From assembly GCA_008638375.1 (NCBI GenBank), contig VIRR01000547.1:124001-188000 (forward strand): 64,000 nt of DNA, in the 5' to 3' direction. Below are positions 34,050 through 45,241 of the stretch, piece by piece. The position numbers were made by a program, and so were the translations under genes. Below the pieces are notes generated by a model that was not told where the DNA came from, did no database searches, and worked only from the letters and a program-made list of their open reading frames with translations. The first letter of the stretch is position 1. Every line of letters begins with the position of its first letter. The stretch comes from Nyssa sinensis. Its lineage: Eukaryota; Streptophyta; Magnoliopsida; Cornales; Nyssaceae.

Positions 34050-35631
34050 ATTACATGATCTTTGAATTTAGATGGTGGCATGCCCTTAGTCAAAGGATCA
34101 ACAATTATCAATTCAGTACTGATGTGTTTAATGACCACTTTTCCTTCCTTAACACGTTTCCTTTAGGCTAAGTACTTGATGTTGATATGCTTACTTTGAC
34201 TACCACTTTTGTTATTCTTAGCCATAAAAACAGCAGCTGAATTGTCACAAAATATCCTCAATGGCCTATAACTAGAATCCATGGTTCTGAGCCCCGAAAT
34301 GAAATTCCTAATCCATACACCATTCGATGTAGCCTCAAAACAAGCCACGAACTTGGCTTCCATAGTGGAAGTAGCAGTCAAGGACTGTTTGGCACTTCTC
34401 CATGAAACCAGCCATCATAAAGATGTAACCTGATGTAGATTTACATGAATCCACACAACCAGCAAAGTAGGAATCGGAATAACCAACTACTTCCAAACTG
34501 TCATTCTGTCTGTAGGTAAGCATGTAATCCTTGGTGCCTTAAAGGTACCGCATCACTTTCTTTGCAGCTCTCCAGTGATCTAAACCTGGATTACTTTGAT
34601 ATCGTCCCAACATACCTACAGCAAAAGCTATGTTAGGTCTAGTGCAAACCTGAGCATACATTAGGCTTCCAACAACTGAGGCATATGGGATGTTCTGCAT
34701 TTGTTCCCTTTCCAAGTTATTCTTTCGGCATTGGTTCAAATTAAACCTATCACCCTTCACAATGGGAGCTACATTTGGTGAACAATCCTTCATATGATAT
34801 TTCTCTAAGACTTTATTGATATAGGTTTCCTGAGACAGACCTAAGATGCCTTTGCATCTGTCTCTATGGATCTTAATGCCAATGACATAAGATGCCTCAC
34901 CCATATCCTTCATATCAAAATTCTTAGAGAGGAATTGTTTCATCCCATGCAACAACCCCTTATCATTAGTTGCAAGTAGAATATCATCTACATATAAAAC
35001 AAGAAAACATATCTTACTCCCACTAACCTTCTGGTATATACACTGATCCATGATGTTTTCAACAAATCCAAATGAATAAATAACACCATGAAACTTGTAA
35101 TACCATTGGCGGGACGCTTGTTTTAAACCATATATGGATTTATTAAGCTTGCAAACCAAGTGCTCACCATCACTAGAGGGGAATCCTTCAGGTTGTTTCA
35201 TGTAAATCTCCTCCTCTAAATCACCATTGAGAAAAGCCGTTTTCACATCCATTTGATGCAACTCCATGTCAAAATGTGCTACCAATGCCAAAACAATCCT
35301 TAAGGAATCTTTCTTAGATACAGGAGAGAATGTCTCCTTGTAATCGATTCCTTCCTTTTGAGTGAATCCCTTAGCAACAAGTTTTGCTTTGTATCTCTCA
35401 ATGTTGCCCAATGAGTCCCTTTTGGTCTTAAAGACCCATTTATTGTCAATGGCTTTGGCTCCATTAGGCAACTCTACAAGGCTCCAGACATTGTTGTCCC
35501 TCATGGAATTCATTTCCTCTATTATGGCATTATACCAATATTCGAATTCTTTGCAATTAATGGCTTGTGAAAAAGATTCGGGACAATCTTCAGTTTCTAT
35601 ATCATAGACAGTTTCTTGTAGATACACTACA
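34050..35631 (-). pseudogene. Copia reverse transcriptase and RNase H
   Basis: The minus strand from 35631 reads VYLQETVYDIETEDCPESF, NNVWSLVELPNGAKAIDNKW, VKTAFLNGDLEEEIYMKQP and LYVDDILLATND (the YVDD catalytic motif), then the RNase H region with DSYFAGCVDSCKSTSGYIF, TATSTMEAKFVACFEATS and the tail VDPLTKGMP. The reverse transcriptase frame is open to about 34542, where a Gln codon has become TAA after KKVMRYL. A small deletion near 34405 shifts the frame inside RNase H, and another stop follows KYLA. The N-terminal end is cut off by the solo LTR insertion. Confidence 0.93.
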
Positions 35632-35680
35632 TAGTCTGTAATGACATGAAAAAAAACTTTTTTTTTATTATTATTTGTTT

Positions 35681-35689
<9 letters not shown>

Positions 35690-35714
<25 letters not shown>

Positions 35715-35970
35715 TAATATTAATATTGTGTTGGTTGTTGTTATTATTATTATTATTAACTAAAATGTGTATAAGGATGCATGGATGTTATGTATATATA
35801 TGGTGTGTATATGTGTGGGACATTACATGTATGTGTATGTACATATGTATATATATAGTAGTGCATGTGTGCACTGTGTGTGTGTGCAACAGATTTGGTG
35901 TGTGTGTGTGTGTGACAGGTCGTGTAAGTGTGTGTGTCTAGAGTGTGTGTAATGAGTGATATATGTATAG

Positions 35971-36012
<42 letters not shown>

Positions 36013-36180
36013 CAGCTTTGCATTTAATGCAAAGCTGCCTTGTAGAGAAAAGAGGAAGGCTGAACGGAGGGGAGAATGTCAAGAAAAGAGGCTGGCAGTG
36101 GAGACGTGAGGGAGTTGATGTGTGAGGGTTATATCTTGGTCTCTGTTGGGAGAAAGGAAAGAAAAGAGAAACAGAAAGCG

Positions 36181-36227
<47 letters not shown>

Positions 36228-36233
36228 GAGAGA
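35690..36233. repeat. Cluster of microsatellites in the solo LTR
   Basis: ATT repeats at 35690-35758, GT-rich tract at 35800-35952, TA run at 35971-36009, and GA run at 36183-36233. Short open frames across them (Ile/Tyr- or Arg/Glu-rich) have no coding meaning. Confidence 0.92.
36011..36039. repeat. Perfect 14-bp palindrome
   Basis: GGCAGCTTTGCATT (36011-36024) and AATGCAAAGCTGCC (36026-36039) are exact inverted copies around one base, directly after a TA run. It would form a hairpin in RNA or cruciform in DNA. Confidence 0.9.
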
Positions 36234-38708
36234 AAGTTCTGGAAAGAAGGAGTCTTGGAGCTTAAATCAAGCTTGGAACCAGAGGGTGAAGGAGGTGCAC
36301 GGCTAGAAAGAGAAACCCAACAAAAATCGTAAGTGACCCAGTTCTGTTTTATTTTTTTTAAAGCATGATAATTAATTTGATGTATAGGGTCTTAAAGAGC
36401 ATGTTGTAAGGTTCATTTTGCAAAAAGAATGAAAGAAAACGATTAAGAAATGAGAGAGAAACATTGAGTTGCAGGTCACGTAGGATAATCGGTTGGGTGG
36501 AAATTATTGGTTTAAAACTTGGTTTTGGGAATGAGAAATTGTTCCTCCATGGTGCAGAAACACTTTAGGGTAAAAATGAAGATTAAACCGTGACAAAAAA
36601 GTCACGAAAATGAAAGAGTAGGGTCGGCCGGAGTGTTGACCAGAATCTTTGAACCCTATTTCGTGAAAATCTAGTGGCTTAGGTCCAAAATCGATCTTAG
36701 ATATGGAATCTACGTGAAAAACCGAAGGGAACCACATTCAGAAACCCTAAAAATCTCGCCGGAAAAATGTCGCCGGCACCGGAGAGGGCGCCGGAACCCT
36801 ACTGGTGCATCGCCAAAAAAACAGGGAAGAAGGGGGGATGGTCGAGTCAGGTCCGGGTCCAGTTCGGGTTCGGGTCGGGCTTGGGCGATCCGCCCCTACC
36901 ACGTGTTGGTCGCATGTTTTAAATTAAATAGGGATAGGGGCTGTTTGGCTACGGGGTTGTGAGATTGAAATTGGGATTAAATTGAAAACAGGGATATCCT
37001 ATCCCTGTTTCGGAATTAGCCACTGTTTGGCTATCCGGATTAAGGATAAGAGAGTTGAAAATTTCAAACTAACCCCTGTACTTTTTGAAATTCAAATTGA
37101 AACCCTCAGAACTTTAGGAAATCTGATTTTGACCCACAGAACTTTTGACTAATTATGTTTTGACCCCTCCTGAATAAAATATTAATAAAATATTAATTAA
37201 ATTAATTAATTAATTAATTAGTTAATTTAATTAATTTAATTATTTAAATATTCGAAAATAACCCGGAGTCCAAATGGGACAAGTCATTAGTGTATTTTGA
37301 CTATCTCGACCATTCTGAGACCAATGGTGAGGTCCGTTTTACGAGACGGGGTCCCAAAAAATAAAAGACCCGTAGTAACCTTTAAAATTACCAAAATGCT
37401 CCTGAATTGACACACAGTCAAACGAACTCCAAATTAAATAAACGAATAGTGAAATCTTATTATCTCGAACACTCCGGACTCAACTGTGGAGTCCGATTTA
37501 CGAGGAAAGGCCTCAAGAAATGAAAATCCGTGAAAGTGCAAAATGATCGTTTTGCCCTTTTTAAACCGAATGTTTAAATTAATTTCTACAAAGGCCTAGA
37601 CCTATTTTCTTCGACGTTTCGGATCCAATTGTAGAATTTAGTTTGGCAAAATAGAAATTAATAAAATAAAGACATAAAGTTTGATTAAGGGCATCATTCA
37701 AGCGACAGACCGACTGAGTAACATTTTATAGTTTTAGGGACACCGAAAGGCAAGGAGAAGGTTGTCTGACTTCTACATTTCCATTGATAGCCACCACCTT
37801 GCGAGCACGATTTACTAGGATTGAGACCAACCCGACAGGTATGGTGTTTTGCTAATGTTAGAAATGAAGTTAAGTTAGGAATATTTTGTGAATGACTAGA
37901 ATGATTTATGTGTTTATTTGGAATGTGTTTACTTGATAATTTGAAGTTGGTAGTTCATTTGTTTATGTGTTACTTGTGTTCTTGGAGAGTTTAGTAAAGT
38001 GAAGAACATGAACTATGATATATGAACATATGAGATATGCATACACATGGAACTGACTGATGATTTATATGTTATTGTTCGAGCATGTTATATTATTGAA
38101 AACCATGTTCATTGAGATTACATTGGCATATTGGCATATGGTGAATTTTTGAGAACATGGCGTGAGTTGAGCACGTGGTGCTATGCATTATGAGGGTGTA
38201 GATCCTGTGGTGAAAAATCCAAAATTGGCCATTGCATTGGTACTTCGATACTATCGGGGAGTACCCGTAAATGAGACATGGGTGTGGCATAGAGTTGTGC
38301 ATGGGTGCATCATGCATACCACTCATATATTACTGTGATGCTTTGAATGACATTTAGATATAAATGTACACTTTGCACATGTCACGCTTTAGCTTTATTT
38401 CTTGCATTAGCACTTCATTATACCAGCAGTTGAGCTGACCCATTCGTGGGTAACATTTTTTAGATAAGGATGCTCCAGTTACTTGAGACTCGATGACATT
38501 TGTAGGATGAAGCACTTGGTGTATTTTTGGTCCATGGGACTTATGTTTTGTAATGTAAGGGCTTACGCCCGGATGACCCGTGAACACTGTAATGGCGGGA
38601 TGTACTTCATGTTTAGTGAATTTATTTACATTTGTCTTTTTATTTATTTTATTTTCTGTCTCGTCAGTCACGCCTCGGGTTTGTAGAAATTCGGGGCGTA
38701 ACATAGTC

Positions 38709-40226
38709 ACTAGGAATAGTTGACTTCTTTGTTCTAGTAGATCTTCTTAATGTTGCACCAATATCTTCTTGGAGAAGATGTGGTTCAACTGATTGTTCAG
38801 GAATTGGTAATTCTTGAACTCCCTGACCTACTTGAATGTTGTCAGTCGCTTGTGGAACTTCAATAATTGGTTGTTCAACACCAATTTGTACTGAAGGAGT
38901 GTTATGAACAACAATCAATCTATTACTTGAAGTGGAAGGTTGATTATCTGAGTGATCATTTTCAGAAAATGTGTTCCTTGAATGATCCCTCTCACTGATC
39001 AAGTCTTTCTCAAGAAATTTGGCATTCCTTGATTCCACAATCTTAGTGGTATGAGATGGACAATAAAATCTGTAACCTTTGGACCTTTCAGCATATCCAA
39101 TGAAATAGCCACTAATGGTCCTCAGATCCAGTTTCTTTTCTTGTGGATTATAAATCCTCACTTTAGACGGGCATCCCCAAACACGTACATGCCTTAAACT
39201 CGATTTCCAACCTTTAAATAACTCAAATGGTGTTTTAGGAATAGCCTTGGTTGGGACCCGGTTTAAGATGTATACAACCGTCTTAAGTGCCTCAGTCCAC
39301 AAGTTTTTAGGAAGATTGGAGCTACTCTGCATGCTCTGCACCATGTCCAATAATGTTCGATTTCTTCTTTCAGCTACACCATTTTGGTCCGGTGAACCAG
39401 GCATGGTGTATTGGGGGACAATCCCATTTTCCTGAAGAAACCTCGCAAATGGACCATGTGCTTGTCCATCTTCTGTATATCTACCATAGAATTCTCCACC
39501 TCTGTCTGACCTTACAATCTTAATTTGCTTACCAGATTGTTTCTCTACTTCAGCCTTGAAGACTTTAAAGGCATCTAATCCTTCGTTCTTATTATGAAGC
39601 AAGTAGAGATACATGTATCGTGAATAGTCATCAATGAATGAGATGAAGTATTTTTTACCATGTGAGTCCATGTCTGGACTACAAATGTCTGTATGTATGA
39701 TTTCCAATATGTGAGAACTCCTTGTGGCACCTTTCGTAGACTTGTTGGTCTGCTTTCCCTTTATGTAGTCCACACAAGTTTCAAAATCAGTAAAGTCAAG
39801 AGTACTAAGTACCCCATCATTTACTAATCTTTTAATACGCTCAATGGAGATATGAGCTAATCTGCGGTGCCATAATATAGAGGAATCCTCATTTACAACA
39901 CATCTCTTTATACCAGTGTGAACATGCATAGCATTATAAGTGGCATCATTTTGCAAATTAATACAGAAAAGACCATCACACATTGTACCAACTCCAACAA
40001 TTTCAGATTCATAAATTAAACTGAAAGATGTATCTGAAAATTTAAAAGAGTATCCCAGTGGTACAAGTCTAGAAACTGAAATTAAATTCCTAGAAAAACT
40101 AGGAATATAAAAGGTCTTTTCTAAAATTAATACAAAGCCACTATTTAAAATCAAATTGCATGTTTCAACAGAATCCACATGTGAACGCATCTTGTTTCCT
40201 GAATAAATGCATTGTTCACTTCCCAC
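38709..40226 (-). pseudogene. Copia integrase (with protease end)
   Basis: A long open minus-strand frame. It starts in the protease C-terminal region ([16 protein letters not shown]), then the GAG-pre-integrase zinc region ([17 protein letters not shown] and [12 protein letters not shown]) and the integrase core: [33 protein letters not shown] and [13 protein letters not shown], giving the D, D and E residues. CVDYIKG has Tyr where the second zinc-binding Cys of a C-x2-C pair is expected. After [16 protein letters not shown] the frame runs into the solo LTR at 38703. The frame is otherwise intact over about 500 residues. Confidence 0.93.
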
Positions 40227-41125
40227 CAGCTTCCTTAGGTTTCGTATACCCTGCGAGGAATTCGAAATATGGATTGTAGAACCAGAATCAATCCACTAAG
40301 TGTTGTAAACAACATCAACCATATTGGATTCATAACAAATTAAAGATTGTTGATTACCTTTCTTCTCAAGCCATTTCTGGAATTTGGGACAATCTTTCTT
40401 AACATGTCCCTTCTTCTTACAGAAGAAACACATAGGATTTTTTTTTTTATGTCAGCTTGTGGAGCCAACTTCTCTTTCCCTTTCCCTTTCTTATTGGCTT
40501 GAGGTTTATTCTTTCCCTGCATAGTCAGCATTGCCCTCTCTCCCATCTCCATAGTCAATCTCCATTCCTCTTGAACACACATGGTCATAAGTTCATTAAT
40601 AGACCATTGAAAGGACTGTATTGAGGTGGGAGAGTATTCAGAATATAGTGCACAAGAAAAGAATCTGAAATTTCAACCTCCAGTTTTTTAAGTTGAGCTT
40701 CAGTGTCCCTCATCTTCATGATGTGCTCACGCACACCTCTCACAGTGTCGAGCCTTGTGGAACAAAACTTCATAATTAGGGTACTAGCAAGCGCCTTATC
40801 TGAAGTGACGAATTGTTCGTCAATGGCCTTGAGTAAATCACGGACTTTGGTATGTTGATCGACTGAACCACGAATACCGGCAGAGATTTTGGTCTTTATG
40901 AACATAACACTGAGTCGATTGGATTGCTCCCAATGTTCATAAAGAGCAATCTCAGCTTCAGTGCTGGTATCGGTAACTGTAGGTGGTTCATTTTTCCTTA
41001 TAGCATAATCAATGTCCATCCACCTTAAATGAAGTAAGACCCTCTCTTTCCACATTTTAAAGTTATCACCCTTAAGTTCGGGAATATCACAACCGACATC
41101 AGAAAATTTAACAGGTTGACTAGCT
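40227..41125 (-). pseudogene. Copia gag and protease start
   Basis: Gag reads from about 41125 (DVGCDIPELKGDNFKMWKER) through YEHWEQSNRLSVMFIKTKIS, KALASTLIMKFCSTRLDTV and HYILNTLPPQYSPF to about 40590. A shift of frame follows, then SINELMTMCVQEE, a Lys-rich linker and, after a second shift at the T run 40440-40449, the zinc knuckle CFFCKKKGHVKKDC. The protease active site is [11 protein letters not shown], preceded by a stop at about 40297. The true gag start was not identified. Confidence 0.88.
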
Positions 41126-42563
41126 GCATAAATTAAACATACATGCTTACATTAAAATGAGGCATAAACAAAATTTCATGGTTTACCAATGTAAATCATG
41201 CTTAAAAATTGAACCTAATGACATAAAAATTGCCTGCGAGCTAAATTTTTAATTCAAGCAGATTCAATTATTCTTTATGATAGAATTTATCAAATTATTT
41301 CCTCAATAATCATGTATAAGGCCTATTTTACCGCAGAAATAAATAGTACTACTAAGTAAGTTCCCAGGAAAGATTTTTCTTTCCTAGACAGAACTTTAAG
41401 ATTCGCAGGAAAGATTGAAGGGAGTCACAATGGTCCCACTTAAAATCCAGTCTCCTAGACAGAACCTCCTTAGACGTACACATTCATACTCTCACAGCAA
41501 ATAGTCCGTTAATGATTATAATTTGATATATATTCTATCTAATATTAAACTTTATGATAAAACTATCAAATTATTAAATTAATTCATAATTCCTGTGGGT
41601 AAGTTATGAATAATTTGATATTTTATCCTAATTAATCATATAATAAAAATTCCTGTGGGATAAAATTTATTTTACTAATTATGATTAATTACAATTAATG
41701 TCTAAATATTATTTATGTGATCCTAATCAATTATAATATATGATTTTTATTTAATTAAAGATGTTGTGGCTATTCTCTAATTAACCAAAAATCATATTGA
41801 TCACTAGACATTATACCTTTATACACAAGGATTAACAAAATATGAGAATAATTATAAATTGCATAATTTTAACTAAAATTAACATGTAATTATTATGCAC
41901 AGAATATTCTCAAAATTTAAGCATAAACATTGCATAATTGAAACTATAATATTATGCATAACATTTAACTTCATGCCATTAACTATATATATATATATAC
42001 ACATCTAAAAATTCTATGTATTAAATTTGCATAAGGGTATGGGTCCAAATTCTTATTATTTGGTAAGGTTCCAATCACAGGGTGTCTAACCCTCTTTTTT
42101 TTTTTCTTTTTTCTTCTGTACATGTTAAGCCTTCTGTACAAGTTAAGCCAACCATTGGATAGCTTTTCCTTTTCAATCAAATGCCCTCCAAACTCAAATT
42201 TAAAATTTTACTCATAAAGTAACAGTGTTGGGCAGCCATCTAAATGGGTGGGTCGGGTCGGACCCAACCCGGTTTGGCCCAAATTAAATCACAAAAACCC
42301 CAGCAGCAGAAAAATCCCAGTGCATGGCCGGTCATCTTCTCCGTCAACGGCGACTTGCTGGCGACGGATTTTCTCGCGGTTTTCACTGGGTCCGAACCTA
42401 TAGGTTATGGGCAACTCAAATCTACCCTCAGTTTTCCGATTGGATAGCCAGATCTCCCCAAAATGTCCAGAAATCACGGCCAAAAAAAAAAAACAGAGAC
42501 AATTTTCAACCAAAAAATAGAGATAAACAAAGAGAGTGATAAAACACCAAGATAGAGATGTAA
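41126..42563 (-). other. Copia 5' leader
   Basis: About 1.4 kb between primer binding site and gag, unusually long. Bases 41126-42190 are AT-rich. Bases 42240-42480 are GC-richer with short open frames on both strands that match nothing I recognise. No extra gene is supported. Confidence 0.5.
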
Positions 42564-42568
42564 ACCAT

Positions 42569-42580
42569 GCTCTGATACCA
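42569..42580 (-). other. Primer binding site (initiator Met tRNA)
   Basis: The minus strand has TGGTATCAGAGC two bases inside the 5' LTR, complementary to the 3' end of plant initiator methionine tRNA, the usual primer for copia elements. Confidence 0.9.
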
Positions 42581-42582
42581 AA

Positions 42583-42987
42583 TGTTAGATCTAGAACGAT
42601 TCATCATGCGGAATAAACAAAACTGAAATGAATTGTAAAACCGAAATATACAATAAAGCATACCTCCGGCCATTGATGCTATTCTTTGTATTCACTAGTT
42701 TTCTTCTTCGTTTGGCACTTCCAAGCTTTGCTCACTCCAAATTAGATGGTGTAAACTGAAGATGATTGAGTCGAGCGAGTTTGGGGACCAAACGATGGTA
42801 TTTATAGCCAAAGCTTCCATCAAGCTTTCGGTGGCTACATGTCGCCACTGCTTCAGATTATCATGGGATCGTTCCATGAACGTGATGAAGGTGCAGAGAA
42901 GTTGAGGATCGTTCTCTAACTGCTCCATGAACGTGATGAAGATGCAGAGAAGTTGCGGACCATTTTCTCCGTGAGAAGCGGTCAACA
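42583..42987 (-). repeat. Copia 5' LTR
   Basis: Ends are TGTTAGATC and GTCAACA on the plus strand. TATAAATA lies on the minus strand at 42806-42799. It pairs with 33311-33707. Confidence 0.93.
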
Positions 42988-43217
42988 TATTTGTTGCTCA
43001 ATGCTTTTTTTTTCTTCTTCTGAATTCTGTTCTATAGACACAAAATAGATGAAATAAGTGGAACGTTTGGCAAAAAGAGTAAATAATGAAAGAAGGGTGT
43101 CTGTAGCCCATATTTGTTGAGTAATTATTTTTTACATTGGTAATTTTACCCCATTTAGAGTATTATATCTTTGTTTAAAACCAAATGTTGCAGCATATTA
43201 TTGCTTAATTGTTTGTT

Positions 43218-45190
43218 AATTTATTTTATGCGTTTATGATTGAAATATACAAACACACATATATAAATATATATATTTCTCATACCTTCCTCTCAAAAAA
43301 AAGAAAAGAAAAAAAAAGACCAAACTTGAAAATATATCGGTTGGGTCTAGTTGTTCTATGATTCTGGTTTTGATTCTAGTTTTGTTTTTTTTTTTTTTTT
43401 TAATAAGTAATGTTTTGTGGCGCATATGTGATACATACATCCACATGAGTATGGGTGGAACCTACACTTATCATACTCACATGAACCTCACACTTATGCG
43501 AATGTATGTGTTACATATATACCATAAAATATGTCACAAAACATTACTTAATAATTTAACCTAATCCGACCCCTGTACACTTTTTATCTTCATTAGACCA
43601 AAAAAAAAAAAAAAAAACAAACAAAGCTTAACATATAAGTACCAAAAAAAAAAACAATAACAAACATTACATCTCAATTATCCCACTTTACAGTTTGTAC
43701 AATGCATGGGACTCTCTTTAAAATACTGAAATAATGAGTATAAACATTTTTAGTAAGGCAACATTACTCTTCATTTTTTTTCTTCTTTCTTAAACCAAAG
43801 TTCTTTATACATTTTATATATAGTATGTGCTAAAAATATGATATAATGTCACGAATGTAAAAACTCTGACATGACAATATTATACATAATCATATATATA
43901 TATATATGTAATATATACTAATTAAATTAGCAACTCTCCACACAACTTCCCGCGGGAAATTTAGTCCGCACTAAAAGTAGCCGTCAACAAAAGGCGTCAA
44001 ACATCAATGTTTTGCAAGAAAGGAAGACAAGTATCAGCTCAGAATCCGAGAAAGCATGAAAAGCATGAATCCGAGAAAGCATGAAAAGCTGTCTCATAGG
44101 GAAATGCTTTTAATAATTCCATGTGCAAATCAAAAGGAGTAATGTTCTCATGATGAGTACTCTCCTTTGTGGTAAAGCTGATATGTGTACCTTTTAAGTC
44201 TATATTAGTAGTGTTAGTTTCACTAATTTCTCAATGAGGAATTAAGCCTTCATTTGTAAATGAACGGGAGGAAAAGTGATTTTAAAAATTGTGTGTGTGT
44301 GTTTGTTTGTTTGTTTTTTTTTTTTTTTTTTTGAGATAAATGCAGTCTTTATTTCATCAGAAATAGAGACCCATCCAATTTCTTAATAAAATTTGTCATG
44401 TTTGTACTATGATGCATCTTGTTTAAAAATTTACTAAGATTTTTGAAAAACATTAATTTCTTTTACCTTTTTTCTCTAAAAAAATTTACAAATAACTTTC
44501 CTCCTGTCTAATTTTTTTTCAGAATAACTAAAGTGTCATTTCATTTTTTCTTTTGCCTTTTTAAAATTTTTATCAATTATTTCTAACTTTTTTTTAAGTA
44601 AATACTAATGAAAACCTTCTTTTGGCAAAAAAATATAAATTATTTATCTTAAATTTATTTTTATATAAAAATGAGAATTTTCTTTAAAAAAGAAGTTGGA
44701 AAAAAAGTCAAAATTTTTATAATGGAAAACAAAATTAACTAAAAATTAGTTTCCTACAAAAATAAAAAATTGGAATCTTGTCTAATAATGCCAAAAAAAT
44801 TATAAATAGCCAAAACATAATAAATTCTCTACGAAAAAAAGGATGATAGAAAAAAGAGAATAAAATGAATCATGGTAACATTTTTTAATAAAAAAAATTA
44901 ATATAGACATCATTAACATTTTTATATTTTTGTATCATATTCTAACAAACTAATATAACATTTGAGTGGTACAAATTTAAAGATTAAAATTTAAGATCTC
45001 GAGTTTGAGTCTCTTTTGAGGTCATTGAAAGTTTATTCGGTCATTAATTTTAGGGTTCCGGAATTATAACTGACTCGGACACCCCATTATCAAAAAAAGA
45101 TTAGAGCTTGTTAGGACATCCATTGATAATGATGGTCTCATAAACAATGACACTAAAAGAAAAAGGATACACCAATGTTTCTCTCTCCCC

Positions 45191-45241
<51 letters not shown>

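Larger units (their letters stand above)
35637..38703 (+). mobile_element. Solo LTR, 3067 bases, Ty3/gypsy-like
   Basis: Bounded by TGTAATGACATG on the left and GAAATTCGGGGCGTAACA on the right, so TG...CA ends, and flanked by TAGTC at 35632-35636 and 38704-38708, a perfect 5-bp target duplication. No second copy of either end lies inside and there is no coding domain, so it is a single long LTR left by recombination. The 3' part (ACCCATTCGTGGGTAACATT, GGGCTTACGCCC, CCGTGAACACTGTAATGGC) resembles long LTRs of plant chromovirus-type gypsy elements as I recall them; that lineage is an inference. It contains ATT, GT, TA and GA microsatellites in its first 600 bases. Confidence 0.85.
33311..42987 (-). 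mobile_element. Ty1/copia LTR retrotransposon with nested solo LTR
   Basis: Read on the minus strand the order is 5' LTR (42987-42583), primer binding site, leader, gag, protease, integrase, reverse transcriptase, RNase H, polypurine tract, 3' LTR (33707-33311). Integrase before reverse transcriptase defines copia. The flanks are TATAT (33306-33310) and TATTT (42988-42992), a slightly decayed 5-bp target duplication. A 3067-bp insertion (35637-38703) separates integrase from reverse transcriptase; without it the element is about 6.6 kb. Two frameshifts and at least two stops disable it. The two LTRs differ at about two dozen positions by eye, so the insertion is not recent. Confidence 0.93.

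Noticed and set aside
35756..36306. Several Ile/Tyr/Thr- or Arg/Glu-rich frames
   Set aside because: They arise from GT, TA and GA microsatellites in the solo LTR.
42695..42988. About 97-residue frame, also present at 33424-33708
   Set aside because: It lies inside the two copia LTRs and merely reflects their sequence; LTRs of this family are not known to encode protein.
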